A stretch of 64,000 nt of DNA from Pacificibacter maritimus (GCF_003814915.1 NZ_RKQK01000005.1:186001-250000); one strand, 5' to 3'; numbered from the stretch's first letter, positions 18,607 through 28,114 are shown. Notes: a model not told the origin generated them from the letters alone. Numbers and translations: made by a program.

Positions 18607-18912
18607 ATGGCTAAGAAATCCATGATCGCACGTGAGGCAAAACGCGCTAAATTGGTGGCAAAATATGCAACCAAACGCGCTGCTCTCAAAGAGATCATCT
18701 ATGACCAAGAGAAGCCCATGGAAGAGCGTTTTCGCGCAACCATGAAGCTTGCTGAGTTGCCGCGCAATAGCTCGGCTGTCCGTCTTCACAACCGCTGTCA
18801 GCTGACAGGCCGTCCACACGCTTACTACCGTAAGCTTAAGGTCAGCCGTATCATGCTGCGGGAACTTGGCTCATTCGGCCAGATCCCTGGTCTCGTGAAA
18901 TCAAGCTGGTAA
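18607..18912 (+). CDS. rpsN: 30S ribosomal protein S14, zinc-free form
   Basis: 101 residues. This is the long C-minus type: it lacks the paired CxxC zinc motifs of the short form. [40 protein letters not shown] and [20 protein letters not shown] are typical. S14 is a late-assembling 30S head protein. An AGGAG site lies 10 bases before the ATG. Confidence 0.98.
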   Translation: MAKKSMIAREAKRAKLVAKYATKRAALKEIIYDQEKPMEERFRATMKLAELPRNSSAVRLHNRCQLTGRPHAYYRKLKVSRIMLRELGSFGQIPGLVKSSW

Positions 18913-18924
18913 GGGGAGCATAGT

Positions 18925-19317
18925 ATGAACGATCCTATCGCAGATATGCTCACACGTATCCGTAACTCTCAAATGCGCGGTAAATCCGTTGTCTCAACAC
19001 CAGCTTCTAAGTTGCGTGCTTGGGTCTTGGACGTATTGCTCGACGAAGGTTACATCCGTGGCTACGAAAAAGGCACAAACGAGCTTGGTCACCCAACGCT
19101 TGAAATCAGCCTTAAATACTTCGAAGGCACTCCTGTTATTCGCGAAGTGAAACGGGTTTCAAAACCTGGTCGTCGCGTTTACATGGGCGCTAAAGACATC
19201 CCATCTGTCCGTCAGGGTTTGGGTTTGTCGATTGTCTCTACACCTAAAGGTGTGATGTCTGATGCAAACGCTCGTGCCAACAATGTTGGCGGCGAAGTGC
19301 TTTGCACAGTCTTCTAA
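18925..19317 (+). CDS. rpsH: 30S ribosomal protein S8
   Basis: 130 residues. S8 binds the central 16S domain and, in enterobacteria, represses spc translation at the rplE start. [20 protein letters not shown], the [19 protein letters not shown] loop and the terminal [11 protein letters not shown] are present. It follows rpsN after 12 bases with a GGGGAG site. Confidence 0.98.
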   Translation: MNDPIADMLTRIRNSQMRGKSVVSTPASKLRAWVLDVLLDEGYIRGYEKGTNELGHPTLEISLKYFEGTPVIREVKRVSKPGRRVYMGAKDIPSVRQGLGLSIVSTPKGVMSDANARANNVGGEVLCTVF

Positions 19318-19327
19318 GGAGGGTCTG

Positions 19328-19861
19328 ATGTCTCGCATTGGTAAAAAACCGGTCGAGCTGCCCAGCGGCGTAACTGCTTCTGTTTCAGGTCAGACCATCG
19401 AAGTGAAAGGCCCTAAGGCTACTCACACATTCACCGCAACTGATGACGTAACTGTCGCAGTTGAGGACAATACTGTAACTGTCACGCCTCGCGGTAAATC
19501 CAAGCGCGCGCGTCAACAGTGGGGCATGTCCCGCACTGTTATCGCCAACTTGGTGACAGGTGTATCTACAGGCTTCAAAAAAGAGCTTGAGATCAACGGT
19601 GTTGGTTACCGTGCAACTATGCAGGGTAACACTCTCAAACTGGCTTTGGGTTATTCACATGACGTTCTCTTCGAAGTTCCTGCTGGCGTAACAGTCACAG
19701 CTCCGAAGCAAACGGAAATCGTTGTTGAAGGTACAGACGCACAACTCGTTGGCCAAGTCGCGGCAAATATTCGCGAATGGCGGAAACCTGAGCCCTACAA
19801 AGGCAAAGGTATCAAATACAAAGACGAGTATATCTTCCGCAAAGAAGGTAAGAAGAAGTAA
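19328..19861 (+). CDS. rplF: 50S ribosomal protein L6
   Basis: 177 residues. L6 is placed next to the sarcin-ricin loop where elongation factors dock. The start is ATG 19328 ([20 protein letters not shown]) with AAGGAGG before it; the longer in-frame reading from 19262 lies inside rpsH and is not used. The conserved [20 protein letters not shown] motif closes the protein. Confidence 0.97.
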   Translation: MSRIGKKPVELPSGVTASVSGQTIEVKGPKATHTFTATDDVTVAVEDNTVTVTPRGKSKRARQQWGMSRTVIANLVTGVSTGFKKELEINGVGYRATMQGNTLKLALGYSHDVLFEVPAGVTVTAPKQTEIVVEGTDAQLVGQVAANIREWRKPEPYKGKGIKYKDEYIFRKEGKKK

Positions 19862-19872
19862 GGACGTAGATC

Positions 19873-20232
19873 ATGGCAAACAGCAAAAGAGACCTGTTCT
19901 TGAAGCGCCGCCTGCGCGTCCGGAACAAACTTCGCAAGATGGCAAACGGACGTGCGCGTCTGTCTATCCATCGTTCGAACAAGAACATCAGCGTTCAGTT
20001 GATCGACGACGTAAACGGCGTGACACTCGCCTCTGCGTCAACACTCGAGAAAGATCTCGGTGTGGTCGGCAAAAACAACGTCGATGCAGCTTCCAAAGTT
20101 GGCGCTGCTATCGCGGAACGTGCCAAGAAAGCTGGCGTGGAAGTATGTTACTTCGACCGCGGCGGCTTCCTATTCCACGGCAAAGTGAAGGCCTTGGCCG
20201 AAGCTGCGCGTGAAGGCGGCTTGAAGTTCTAA
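19873..20232 (+). CDS. rplR: 50S ribosomal protein L18
   Basis: 119 residues. L18 binds 5S rRNA with L5. Conserved pieces are [32 protein letters not shown] and the end [19 protein letters not shown]. It follows rplF after 11 bases; an unusual 134-base gap with two hairpins separates it from rpsE. Confidence 0.97.
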   Translation: MANSKRDLFLKRRLRVRNKLRKMANGRARLSIHRSNKNISVQLIDDVNGVTLASASTLEKDLGVVGKNNVDAASKVGAAIAERAKKAGVEVCYFDRGGFLFHGKVKALAEAAREGGLKF

Positions 20233-20245
20233 ATCACTTGTGGGT

Positions 20246-20270
20246 GGCGCTTAACCTTAGGGTTGGCGCC
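20246..20270 (+). promoter_or_regulatory. First hairpin in the rplR-rpsE gap
   Basis: GGCGC (20246-20250) with GCGCC (20266-20270) and an inner AACC/GGTT pairing. It lies 14 bases after the rplR stop and is followed by a C-rich run, not T. Confidence 0.4.
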
Positions 20271-20289
20271 CCCCCGATGATCCAGGGAG

Positions 20290-20311
20290 GCGCAGCCTAG
20301 GCTGCGCTTTT
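20290..20311 (+). terminator. Short terminator-like hairpin before rpsE
   Basis: GCGCAGC (20290-20296), loop CTAG, GCTGCGC (20301-20307), then four T. Weak T-run, so it would be a leaky terminator or attenuator inside the spc series. Confidence 0.5.
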
Positions 20312-20366
20312 CCACTAGGATTGATAACATCCGGCGCCTCGCGCCACCTATTTAAGGAAATGCCCA

Positions 20367-20936
20367 ATGGCAGATAACAACCGTGGGAACCGTCGCGATC
20401 GCGATGAAACTCCAGAATTTGCAGATCGCCTTGTCGCGATCAACCGTGTGTCTAAAACTGTAAAAGGTGGTAAGCGTTTTGGCTTTGCTGCTCTTGTAGT
20501 TGTAGGCGATCAAAAAGGCCGCGTTGGCTTTGGTAAAGGTAAGGCGAAAGAGGTCCCTGAGGCCATTCGCAAAGCCACAGAGCAAGCGAAACGCCAAATG
20601 ATCCGCGTGCCTTTGAAAGAAGGTCGCACATTGCACCACGACGTCAACGGCCGTCACGGTGCTGGCAAAGTGGTTATGCGTACTGCGCCACAAGGTACTG
20701 GTATCATCGCTGGTGGTCCAATGCGTGCTGTATTTGAAATGCTCGGTGTTCAGGACGTTGTGTCCAAATCCATCGGTTCTTCAAACCCATACAACATGAT
20801 CCGTGCGACTATCGACGGTCTTAAGCAAGAATCATCACCACGTTCCGTCGCTCAGCGTCGCGGCAAGAAAGTGGCTGACATCTTGAAAAAAGATGACGCC
20901 GCTGCAGCCGCACCTGCTGAATCAGCAGAAGCGTAA
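20367..20936 (+). CDS. rpsE: 30S ribosomal protein S5
   Basis: 189 residues. S5 shapes the mRNA entry site and accuracy of decoding. Segments [40 protein letters not shown] and [20 protein letters not shown] are intact. The N- and C-terminal extensions are low-complexity, as in other alphaproteobacteria. The ribosome site is AAGGAA. rpmD follows after 12 bases. Confidence 0.98.
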   Translation: MADNNRGNRRDRDETPEFADRLVAINRVSKTVKGGKRFGFAALVVVGDQKGRVGFGKGKAKEVPEAIRKATEQAKRQMIRVPLKEGRTLHHDVNGRHGAGKVVMRTAPQGTGIIAGGPMRAVFEMLGVQDVVSKSIGSSNPYNMIRATIDGLKQESSPRSVAQRRGKKVADILKKDDAAAAAPAESAEA

Positions 20937-20948
20937 GGAGTAGACACA

Positions 20949-21140
20949 ATGGCTAAAACTATCGTTGTAAAACAGATCGGTTCTCCGATCCGTCGCCCAC
21001 AAGATCAACGTGCTACGTTGGTTGGCCTTGGCCTCAACAAAATGCACAAGACACGTGAGTTGGAAGATACTCCAGCGGTTCGCGGCATGGTGCGTAAGAT
21101 TTCTCACATGGTAGAAATCATCGAAGAGCGCGACAATTAA
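20949..21140 (+). CDS. rpmD: 50S ribosomal protein L30
   Basis: 63 residues, normal for L30. It reads [20 protein letters not shown] and [20 protein letters not shown], the conserved core. Followed by a terminator instead of rplO, which comes 1.6 kb later after two unrelated genes. Confidence 0.97.
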   Translation: MAKTIVVKQIGSPIRRPQDQRATLVGLGLNKMHKTRELEDTPAVRGMVRKISHMVEIIEERDN

Positions 21141-21170
21141 GTCGATCTTTTTGATCTAAAGCTTTTGGAA

Positions 21171-21201
21171 AACGCCTCGTTGGAAACAGCGGGGCGTTTT
21201 T
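21171..21201 (+). terminator. Intrinsic terminator after rpmD
   Basis: AACGCCTCG (21171-21179) pairs with CGGGGCGTT (21190-21198), one wobble, then T. Its core, 21175-21194, is identical over 20 bases to 22097-22116 in the terminator of the next gene. Confidence 0.85.
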
Positions 21202-21282
21202 GTATTTGCGGGCTCACGGCGTCGTGACATTGCCGCGGGACGGTTGCGTGCTATCTATTGCCTAATTCATGGAGGTTGAAAG

Positions 21283-22065
21283 ATGACACAAACACGCCGT
21301 TCCTTTTTAACGCATGCTGGCGCTGCCGTCGGTTTGATTACAGTATTGCCGTTTTCCGCGCGCGCTGCTGGCCATATGTCTGATGTTTTCGCAGATGGTG
21401 CGATCACAGTGCATCCGATTGCGCATGCATCCTTTGTTATGGAAACGCCTGCAGGGGTGATTTACGTTGATCCGGTGGGGGATGCTGCAAGCTATGAAAG
21501 CCTGCCCTCTGCCGACTACATCCTGATTACTCATGAGCATGGCGATCACTATAATGTTGATACTTTGACGGCGCTCAAGGGGGATGCGACCCAGATGATC
21601 ACCAATCCTGCGGTCTTTGAAAAACTACCCGAAGGGTTAAGAAACAACACGCAAGTTTTGGCCAATGGCGAATCGGCCGCTTGGGGTGAAATCGGGGTTG
21701 ACGCGATCCCTGCCTATAACACCACTGAAGAGCGCATGAATTTTCACCCAGAAGGGCGCGATAACGGGTATATTGTAACCTTGGATGGTTTCCGCACTTA
21801 CATTTCTGGCGACACTGAGCCTACGCCTGAAATGCTGGCGCTGACAGATATTGATCTGGCGTTCCTCTGTATGAACCTGCCATTCACGCAAACAGCGCAG
21901 CAAGCAGCAGAGGCGGTTAAAGTGTTTAAACCGACCTATGTCTACCCATACCACTACCAAGGCCGCGATGGCGGGACACAAGATCCTGAACAATTCGCGG
22001 AACTTGTCGGGGGCGCGTCTGAGGTCAAAATCGGCGATTGGTACGGTGATCACAGCCACGGCTAG
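21283..22065 (+). CDS. Tat-exported metallo-beta-lactamase-fold hydrolase (UlaG-like)
   Basis: 260 residues. A Tat signal is visible: TRRSFLT at residues 4-10, a hydrophobic stretch, and ARAAG near 26-30, so the protein is likely periplasmic. The metal site THEHGDHYN (H84, H86, D88, H89) and later ISGDTEPTPEM and YPYHYQGRDGG fit the UlaG-like branch of the metallo-beta-lactamase fold. The substrate is unknown. It sits between rpmD and rplO with its own terminator. GGAGG lies nine bases before the ATG. Confidence 0.87.
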   Translation: MTQTRRSFLTHAGAAVGLITVLPFSARAAGHMSDVFADGAITVHPIAHASFVMETPAGVIYVDPVGDAASYESLPSADYILITHEHGDHYNVDTLTALKGDATQMITNPAVFEKLPEGLRNNTQVLANGESAAWGEIGVDAIPAYNTTEERMNFHPEGRDNGYIVTLDGFRTYISGDTEPTPEMLALTDIDLAFLCMNLPFTQTAQQAAEAVKVFKPTYVYPYHYQGRDGGTQDPEQFAELVGGASEVKIGDWYGDHSHG

Positions 22066-22093
22066 AATGGAATAATCTACCTGAACAGTCTGA

Positions 22094-22124
22094 AGCCCTC
22101 GTTGGAAACAGCGGGGGTTTTTTT
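22094..22124 (+). terminator. Intrinsic terminator after the metallo-hydrolase gene
   Basis: CCCTCG and GTTG pair with CAGC and GGGGG around GAAA, followed by seven T. It shares a 20-base identical block with the rpmD terminator. Confidence 0.8.
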
Positions 22125-22280
22125 ATATCGGATAGAGCTATGCACGCGCTGCATGGCGGGTTTGGGAATCTAATGCTACCTAAAAGTTTTCAAACCGCCT
22201 AAATGATCATCAACACCCCAGACGGGGATGTCGAAAAATAGACGCAATGAAAACGTTCAAATCTTATAAGGTTCCGCACA

Positions 22281-22496
22281 ATGGCACACGTAACAACATT
22301 CTCAACACCAGCTCACACTTCAGTATTCGCTTCTATCGTATCTGCATTCTCAGCAGCTGTATCAGCATTCAAAGAAGCGCGTGCAATCGAAGCAACATAC
22401 ACTAAATTGAGCGCTTTGTCTGACCGTGAATTGGCTGACATTGGCTTGAACCGCGGCTCAATCTACGAAGCTGCAATGGGTACAAAGCTTAAATAA
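22281..22496 (+). CDS. DUF1127 small protein
   Basis: 71 residues. The C-terminal half, KLSALSDRELADIGLNRGSI, is the DUF1127 motif. The N-terminal half is Ser/Ala/Thr-rich with a helix of alternating A and V. DUF1127 proteins of alphaproteobacteria are abundant small proteins, some linked to RNA turnover and phosphate or carbon metabolism. The role here is unknown. Its codon use is strongly biased, like that of the ribosomal genes, which suggests high expression. Confidence 0.85.
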   Translation: MAHVTTFSTPAHTSVFASIVSAFSAAVSAFKEARAIEATYTKLSALSDRELADIGLNRGSIYEAAMGTKLK

Positions 22497-22729
22497 GCTT
22501 TTACCACAGTATTTAGGTTGGATGCCTTGCGTTTATGGTCTGCAGTTTTGCGGGCCATTTTGCATTTTAAGGCCGCCTTTTAAAACTGGGCAATGCCAAT
22601 AGCAGGCTTGAATAGCGCGCGGAACTTGCGTATACGCGCCAAGTGGGTTTTTAGCCCATCAGAATCATTAATTTTACGCCGTGTTTGGCCTTCCGTCGCT
22701 GGGGGTCAGTTCCGGCAAGGAGAAGCGAC

Positions 22730-23200
22730 ATGAAACTACACGAACTTCACGATAACGAAGGCGCAACAAAGAAACGCAAGCGCGTTGGCCGTGGTCCAGG
22801 TTCTGGCACAGGTAAAATGGGTGGCCGTGGTATCAAAGGTCAAAAATCCCGTTCAGGTGTTGCGATCGGTGGCTACGAAGGCGGTCAAATGCCATTGTAC
22901 ATGCGTCTTCCTAAGCGCGGTTTCAACAAACCAAACCGTAAGAAATTTGCAGTTGTGAACCTTGGCCTAATCGAAAAATTCGTAGCCGAAGGCAAAATCG
23001 ACGCAACAGCAGCGATCACAGAAGATACATTGGTTGCTTCTGGTTTGATCCGCCGCAAATTGGACGGTATCCGCGTTCTCGCAAAAGGCGAAGCGACATC
23101 CAAATTGAACATCACTGTGACTGGCGCGTCTAAAGCAGCTGTTGAAGCTGTTGCAAAAGCAGGCGGCTCTCTCACAGTAACGGCACAAGCGGCCGAATAA
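22730..23200 (+). CDS. rplO: 50S ribosomal protein L15
   Basis: 156 residues. L15 is a late 50S assembly protein. The start is ATG 22730 ([20 protein letters not shown]), with AAGGAG eight bases before; the in-frame reading from 22685 is leader. The Gly-rich [20 protein letters not shown] core and the [18 protein letters not shown] segment are diagnostic. It restarts the spc series after the two inserted genes and precedes secY. Confidence 0.97.
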   Translation: MKLHELHDNEGATKKRKRVGRGPGSGTGKMGGRGIKGQKSRSGVAIGGYEGGQMPLYMRLPKRGFNKPNRKKFAVVNLGLIEKFVAEGKIDATAAITEDTLVASGLIRRKLDGIRVLAKGEATSKLNITVTGASKAAVEAVAKAGGSLTVTAQAAE

Positions 23201-23303
23201 GGGTTGTGATAGGGGGCGTTGCCCCTTACATCAATTCTATGTTTTCCAAGCGCCGCCGACCGGGAAACCCGGTTCGGCGGCGTTATCGCGAAAGAGAGAC
23301 CTA

Positions 23304-24662
23304 ATGGCATCCGCAGCAGAACAAATGGCAGCGAACCTTAGCTGGGGCACCCTCGGGAAAGCCACTGAGCTTCGCCAACGTATTATTTTCACCCTCGGTC
23401 TGTTGATCGTCTACCGTCTCGGGACATTTATCCCCGTGCCTGGTATCGACGCAAATGCGCTCCGTGACTTTATGGAACAAGCTTCTAGCGGCATTGGCGG
23501 TATTCTGTCGATGTTCACTGGTGGTGCTTTGGGCCGTATGGGTATCTTTGCATTGGGCATCATGCCCTATATTTCTGCATCGATCATCGTGCAGCTTCTA
23601 ACTGCTATGGTTCCCAAGCTTGAGCAACTCAAGAAAGAGGGCGAGCAGGGGCGTAAAAAGATCAACCAATATACGCGCTTTGGCACGGTGGCTTTGGCCT
23701 TGTTCCAAGCCTATGGATTGGCTGCCTCTTTGGAAGCTGGCGATTTGGCCCATGAAGCGGGCTGGTATTTCCGCGCAGGTGTGATCATCACGCTTGTGGG
23801 GGGGACAATGTTCTTGATGTGGTTGGGTGAGCAAATCACCAATCGCGGCATCGGCAATGGCATTTCCTTGATCATCTTCGTTGGTATCGTCGCAGAAATT
23901 CCAAGTGCGATGGCGCAATTCCTAGCCTCTGGTCGGTCTGGCGCGATTTCACCCTTTGTGATCATTCTGGTGCTTGCCATGATCGTCGGTGTGATTGCTT
24001 TTGTGGTCTTCATGGAGCGCGCGCTTCGCAAGGTGCACATTCAGTACCCACGTCGTCAGCAAGGCATGAAAGTATTTGACGCGCAAAGCAGCCACTTGCC
24101 GATCAAAGTAAACCCAGCGGGCGTTATCCCTGCTATCTTTGCATCGTCTTTGTTGTTGTTGCCAACCACGATCGCAACCTTTTCAGGTCAGTCTGATCTT
24201 GGTCCTGTGATGTCTACAATCTTGGCTTACTTTGGCCCCGGCCAGCCTCTTTACTTGCTGTTCTTTACAGCAATGATTGTATTCTTTGCTTACTTCTACA
24301 CTGCGAACGTTGCTTTCAAATCTGATGAGGTTGCAGACAACTTGAAAAACCAAAACGGTTTCATTCCAGGCATTCGTCCTGGCAAGAAAACCGAAGAGCA
24401 CCTTGATTATATCGTGGCGCGTATTTTGGTGATCGGCTCTGCGTATCTTGCGGCTGTGTGTTTGTTGCCAGAAATCGTGCGCAGCCAGTTTGCAATTCCG
24501 TTCTACTTTGGTGGGACATCTGTTTTGATTGTTGTGTCTGTAACTATGGACACAATTCAGCAGGTGCAGTCACATCTATTGGCGCACCAATATGAAGGCT
24601 TGATTGAAAAATCTCAGCTGCGTGGCAAAAAACGCAGTAAGCGGGGGAGCGCGAGACGATGA
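23304..24662 (+). CDS. secY: Protein translocase subunit SecY
   Basis: 452 residues with ten membrane helices; the core channel of the SecYEG translocon. Typical features are [17 protein letters not shown] near residue 40, the plug region [20 protein letters not shown], the cytosolic loop [20 protein letters not shown] and the end [13 protein letters not shown]. The stop overlaps adk by four bases (ATGA). A 103-base gap after rplO contains a GC-rich dyad (near 23245-23284) but no clear terminator. Confidence 0.98.
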   Translation: MASAAEQMAANLSWGTLGKATELRQRIIFTLGLLIVYRLGTFIPVPGIDANALRDFMEQASSGIGGILSMFTGGALGRMGIFALGIMPYISASIIVQLLTAMVPKLEQLKKEGEQGRKKINQYTRFGTVALALFQAYGLAASLEAGDLAHEAGWYFRAGVIITLVGGTMFLMWLGEQITNRGIGNGISLIIFVGIVAEIPSAMAQFLASGRSGAISPFVIILVLAMIVGVIAFVVFMERALRKVHIQYPRRQQGMKVFDAQSSHLPIKVNPAGVIPAIFASSLLLLPTTIATFSGQSDLGPVMSTILAYFGPGQPLYLLFFTAMIVFFAYFYTANVAFKSDEVADNLKNQNGFIPGIRPGKKTEEHLDYIVARILVIGSAYLAAVCLLPEIVRSQFAIPFYFGGTSVLIVVSVTMDTIQQVQSHLLAHQYEGLIEKSQLRGKKRSKRGSARR

Positions 24663-25234
24663 ACATTATTCTGCTTGGACCACCTGGTGCGGGAAAAGGC
24701 ACACAGGCACTTCGCCTTGTGCAAGAGCGCGGTATGGTGCAGCTTTCTACGGGTGATATGCTGCGTGAAGCGCGGACTTCTGGCTCAGAAATGGGCAAGA
24801 AAGTTGCCGCAGTCATGGATGCAGGTCAGCTTGTAACAGACGAAATCGTTATCGGTTTGATCGAAGAAAAAATCCAAGCTGGCAATGCTGCAGGTTTTAT
24901 CTTTGACGGCTTTCCGCGTACGCTGGGTCAGGCTGATGCTTTGAACGAATTGCTGTCACGCAATGATGTACAATTGGACGCAGTGGTTCAGCTTGAGGTC
25001 GACGATGAAACCTTGGTCAAGCGTATTGTTAATCGCGCGGCAGAAGCTGCTGCTGCAGGCAAACCTGTGCGTGCAGATGACAATGAAGAAAGCGTCAAGA
25101 TCCGTTTGATGGAATACTACAAGAAAACGTCGCCGCTGATTGGCTATTACTATGCGCGGGGCGAGTTGCGCACAGTGGATGGTTTGCAAGATGTTGAACG
25201 CGTCGCCAGCGATGTCGCAAAAGCACTAGGCTAA
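24659..25234 (+). CDS. adk: Adenylate kinase, short form
   Basis: 191 residues. It interconverts ATP + AMP and 2 ADP. P-loop [11 protein letters not shown] at 7-17, the AMP-binding LSTGDMLR and [12 protein letters not shown] are present, and the LID is the short version (no zinc Cys). It overlaps secY by four bases, the usual arrangement, and ends at a strong terminator. Confidence 0.97.
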   Translation: MNIILLGPPGAGKGTQALRLVQERGMVQLSTGDMLREARTSGSEMGKKVAAVMDAGQLVTDEIVIGLIEEKIQAGNAAGFIFDGFPRTLGQADALNELLSRNDVQLDAVVQLEVDDETLVKRIVNRAAEAAAAGKPVRADDNEESVKIRLMEYYKKTSPLIGYYYARGELRTVDGLQDVERVASDVAKALG

Positions 25235-25254
25235 GGTCTTTTACATAGCATTTC

Positions 25255-25288
25255 AAAGGCCGCGCACGGGAAACTGGCGCGGCCTTTT
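25255..25288 (+). terminator. Intrinsic terminator after adk
   Basis: AAAGGCCGCGC (25255-25265) pairs perfectly over 11 bases with GCGCGGCCTTT (25277-25287); the T-run is short. It separates the spc/secY unit from the alpha operon. Confidence 0.85.
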
Positions 25289-25382
25289 GGTTTAGTGGGG
25301 CGGCTTCTGCGTGACAACTTATGGTAAGCTTGCCTCATATTTCTCAAATGGTTATGGGAAATTGCGGGGCATATCACCAAAG

Positions 25383-25411
25383 GGCTTGACGCTGTCACAG
25401 CGGGGCAGTAG
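25383..25411 (+). promoter_or_regulatory. Candidate promoter of the alpha operon
   Basis: TTGACG, 17-base spacer, TAGTGA, about 160 bases before rpsM. The -35 is good and the -10 poor. A promoter is expected because the adk terminator lies just upstream. Confidence 0.35.
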
Positions 25412-25528
25412 TGAGACCCATCCCGTAAGGGGTAATAGATTCGCTAAGGGTCGCTCCCAAACGTGAAGATCATCGAATTCAGCTGACGCTCGTAGGTGAA
25501 AAACTTGCGGGCTTCCGTTGTGAAAAAA

Positions 25529-25548
25529 GGTTCCGGTACTACGGAACC
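25529..25548 (+). promoter_or_regulatory. Hairpin in the rpsM leader
   Basis: GGTTCCG (25529-25535), loop GTACTA, CGGAACC (25542-25548): a perfect 7-bp stem ending nine bases before the AAGGA ribosome site. It could mask or present the start of rpsM. Confidence 0.5.
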
Positions 25549-25569
25549 GCAACGAAAAAGGAATATACA

Positions 25570-25938
25570 TTGGCTCGTATCGCCGGCGTAAACATCCCGA
25601 CAGGCAAGCGTCTTCCTATCGCATTGACCTATGTAACGGGTATCGGATCTAAATCCGCAAAAGACATTTGTGCAGCAGTTGGCATCGACGAAACTCGTCG
25701 TGTTAACGAATTGTCCGATTCAGAAGTTCTAGCTGTGCGTGAGCACATCGACGCGAACTACACTGTTGAGGGCGACCTGCGCCGTGAGACACAGATGAAC
25801 ATCAAGCGCGCTATGGACCTTGGTTCATACATCGGCTTGCGTCACCGTCGCAACCTCCCTGTACGCGGTCAGCGTACGCACACAAACGCACGTACTCGCA
25901 AGGGTCCTGCGAAAGCCATTGCTGGCAAGAAGAAGTAA
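25570..25938 (+). CDS. rpsM: 30S ribosomal protein S13 (TTG start)
   Basis: 122 residues. S13 contacts P-site tRNA and the 50S subunit. The protein begins [20 protein letters not shown] right after the initiator, so the initiation codon at 25570 must be TTG; there is no in-frame ATG nearby. AAGGA lies eight bases upstream. The [19 protein letters not shown] motif and the basic end [12 protein letters not shown] are normal. A weak start codon at the head of the alpha operon is unusual and could reflect translational control. rpsK follows after 15 bases. Confidence 0.95.
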   Translation: MARIAGVNIPTGKRLPIALTYVTGIGSKSAKDICAAVGIDETRRVNELSDSEVLAVREHIDANYTVEGDLRRETQMNIKRAMDLGSYIGLRHRRNLPVRGQRTHTNARTRKGPAKAIAGKKK

Positions 25939-25953
25939 GGGAGGCTACTTAAC

Positions 25954-26343
25954 ATGGCACGTGATACTCGTCGCACTAAGAAAAAAGTTTCCAAGAACAT
26001 CGCCACTGGCGTTGCTCACGTAAACTCTACATTCAACAACACTAAGATTTTGATCTCTGACGTTCAGGGTAACGCGATCTCTTGGTCTTCTGCTGGTACT
26101 ATGGGCTTTAAAGGGTCACGCAAGTCGACTCCTTACGCTGCTCAGATGGCTGCTGAAGATGCTGGTAAAAAAGCACAAGAGCACGGCGTGAAAACTTTGG
26201 AAGTTGAAGTTCAAGGTCCAGGTTCTGGCCGTGAGTCCGCTTTGCGCGCTCTGGCTGCTCTTGGTCTTAACGTTACATCTATCCGTGACGTTACACCAAT
26301 GGCGCACAACGGCTGTCGCCCACCAAAGCGCCGCCGCGTATAA
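25954..26343 (+). CDS. rpsK: 30S ribosomal protein S11
   Basis: 129 residues. S11 lies on the 30S platform near the mRNA exit. It contains [40 protein letters not shown] and the conserved end [17 protein letters not shown]. It follows rpsM in alpha-operon order; rpsD is absent here, as usual in alphaproteobacteria, so rpoA comes next. Confidence 0.98.
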   Translation: MARDTRRTKKKVSKNIATGVAHVNSTFNNTKILISDVQGNAISWSSAGTMGFKGSRKSTPYAAQMAAEDAGKKAQEHGVKTLEVEVQGPGSGRESALRALAALGLNVTSIRDVTPMAHNGCRPPKRRRV

Positions 26344-26359
26344 TATATACTGATTTTTT

Positions 26360-26393
26360 GGATCGCGGGCCTTATTGCCCGCGGTCCGTTTTT
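26360..26393 (+). terminator. Terminator-like hairpin between rpsK and rpoA
   Basis: GGATCGCGGGC (26360-26370), loop CTTATT, GCCCGCGGTCC (26377-26387), one wobble, followed by G and five T. Strong enough to stop or attenuate transcription before rpoA. Confidence 0.65.
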
Positions 26394-26463
26394 GCGTTTT
26401 TAAGACCCCTCGGGCGTCCCCTACTTAAGGACATGGGTTTGGGACAAGAATGGAGGCTACAGC

Positions 26464-27480
26464 ATGATCCACAAGAATTGGGCAGAGCTCATCAAACCAC
26501 AGCAGCTTGAAGTGAAGCCTGGCAACGAGCCAGCACGTCAAGCGACTATTATTGCTGAACCACTTGAGCGTGGCTTCGGTCTGACAATGGGCAACGCCCT
26601 GCGTCGTATTTTGATGTCGTCCCTTCAGGGTGCCGCTATCACTTCCGTTCAGATCGACAACGTTCTTCACGAATTTTCGTCAGTCGCTGGTGTTCGCGAA
26701 GACGTCACAGACGTTATCTTGAACCTCAAAGGTGTTGCTTTGCGCATGGAAGTTGAAGGACCTAAGCGTCTTTCTATTTCTGCAAAGGGTCCAATGGTTG
26801 TAACCGCTGGTGACATCTCTGAAACTGCTGGCATTGAAGTTTTGAACAAAGATCACGTGATCTGTCACTTGGATGACGGCGCTGATTTGTTTATGGAACT
26901 GACTGTCAACACAGGCAAAGGCTATGTCTCTGCTGAAAAGAATAAACCAGAAGATGCACCAATCGGCCTTATTCCGATCGATGCGATCTATTCACCAGTG
27001 AAAAAAGTGTCCTATGACGTGCAACCGACCCGCGAAGGTCAGGTTCTCGACTATGACAAACTCACATTGAAAATTGAAACTGATGGTTCTGTCACGCCAG
27101 AAGACGCTGTTGCTTACGCTGCGCGCATTCTGCAAGACCAGCTTGGTATCTTCGTGAACTTCGATGAGCCTGAGTCTGCCAATCGTCAGGAAGAAGACGA
27201 CGGTCTTGAGTTCAACCCACTTCTTCTTAAGAAAGTGGACGAGCTTGAATTGTCAGTACGTTCCGCGAACTGCCTCAAGAACGACAACATCGTTTACATA
27301 GGTGACCTTATTCAGAAAACCGAAGCTGAGATGCTCCGCACGCCAAACTTTGGCCGCAAGTCTTTGAACGAGATCAAAGAAGTGTTGTCAGGCATGGGTC
27401 TGCACCTCGGTATGGACGTTGAAGAATGGCCGCCAGAGAACATCGAAGATCTTGCTAAGAAATTCGAAGATCAGTTCTAA
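26464..27480 (+). CDS. rpoA: DNA-directed RNA polymerase subunit alpha
   Basis: 338 residues. Alpha dimerises to nucleate polymerase assembly and its C-terminal domain contacts UP elements. The N-terminal domain has [20 protein letters not shown] and [19 protein letters not shown]; the C-terminal domain has [20 protein letters not shown] and [14 protein letters not shown]. It starts at ATG 26464 with GGAGG upstream. It lies in normal order but behind a terminator-like hairpin. Confidence 0.98.
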   Translation: MIHKNWAELIKPQQLEVKPGNEPARQATIIAEPLERGFGLTMGNALRRILMSSLQGAAITSVQIDNVLHEFSSVAGVREDVTDVILNLKGVALRMEVEGPKRLSISAKGPMVVTAGDISETAGIEVLNKDHVICHLDDGADLFMELTVNTGKGYVSAEKNKPEDAPIGLIPIDAIYSPVKKVSYDVQPTREGQVLDYDKLTLKIETDGSVTPEDAVAYAARILQDQLGIFVNFDEPESANRQEEDDGLEFNPLLLKKVDELELSVRSANCLKNDNIVYIGDLIQKTEAEMLRTPNFGRKSLNEIKEVLSGMGLHLGMDVEEWPPENIEDLAKKFEDQF

Positions 27481-27487
27481 GTGATTT

Positions 27488-27511
27488 GGGGGAAGGCTTC
27501 GGCCTTCTCCC
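27488..27511 (+). promoter_or_regulatory. UUCG-tetraloop hairpin after rpoA
   Basis: GGGGGAAGGC (27488-27497), loop TTCG, GCCTTCTCCC (27502-27511), one wobble. Very stable, no T-run. Seven bases after the rpoA stop, so probably a 3'-end stabiliser or processing site. Confidence 0.5.
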
Positions 27512-27633
27512 GCAAATGCCCGTTTTGATACGGGGAAGATCTGGGCACTGGATCCTCAGTGAAGGGCCCCAAGGAGAGTAGCTGACACGCATCGGCTGCC
27601 AGACAAAGCAAAACACGCTATAGGAGATTTACA

Positions 27634-28059
27634 ATGCGTCACGCTAGAGGTTACCGCCGCCTAAACCGTACACACGAACACCGCAAAGCGATGTTCTCGA
27701 ACATGGCTGGCTCGCTCATCGAACATGAGCAAATCAAAACAACTTTGCCAAAAGCAAAAGAATTGCGTCCAATCATCGAGAAATTGATCACATTGGGCAA
27801 ACGCGGCGACTTGCACGCGCGTCGTCAGGCTGCAAGCCAGTTGAAACAGGAAAAATTTGCGGCAAAACTTTTTGACGTTCTCGGCCCACGTTATGCTGAG
27901 CGTTCAGGTGGTTACGTTCGTATCGTAAAAGCTGGTTTCCGTTACGGTGACATGGCGCCTATGGCGATCATCGAATTCGTAGACCGCGATCCAGCAGCGA
28001 AAGGCGCCGACGACAAAGCACGCCTTGCCGCCGAAGACGGTACAGTTGCAGACGCATAA
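27634..28059 (+). CDS. rplQ: 50S ribosomal protein L17
   Basis: 141 residues. L17 is at the tunnel exit. [20 protein letters not shown], the [20 protein letters not shown] segment and [20 protein letters not shown] are conserved, with the longer alphaproteobacterial tail rich in Ala and Asp. It closes the alpha operon, 153 bases after rpoA. Confidence 0.97.
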   Translation: MRHARGYRRLNRTHEHRKAMFSNMAGSLIEHEQIKTTLPKAKELRPIIEKLITLGKRGDLHARRQAASQLKQEKFAAKLFDVLGPRYAERSGGYVRIVKAGFRYGDMAPMAIIEFVDRDPAAKGADDKARLAAEDGTVADA

Positions 28060-28082
28060 GCGTTTCCAACGTCTAATAATTG

Positions 28083-28114
28083 GGCCTCGTTCAGTTGAAC
28101 GGGGCCTTTTTTTT
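28083..28114 (+). terminator. Intrinsic terminator of the alpha operon
   Basis: GGCCTCGTTC (28083-28092), loop AGTT, GAACGGGGCC (28097-28106), one wobble, eight T. This is the end of the ribosomal block. Confidence 0.92.
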
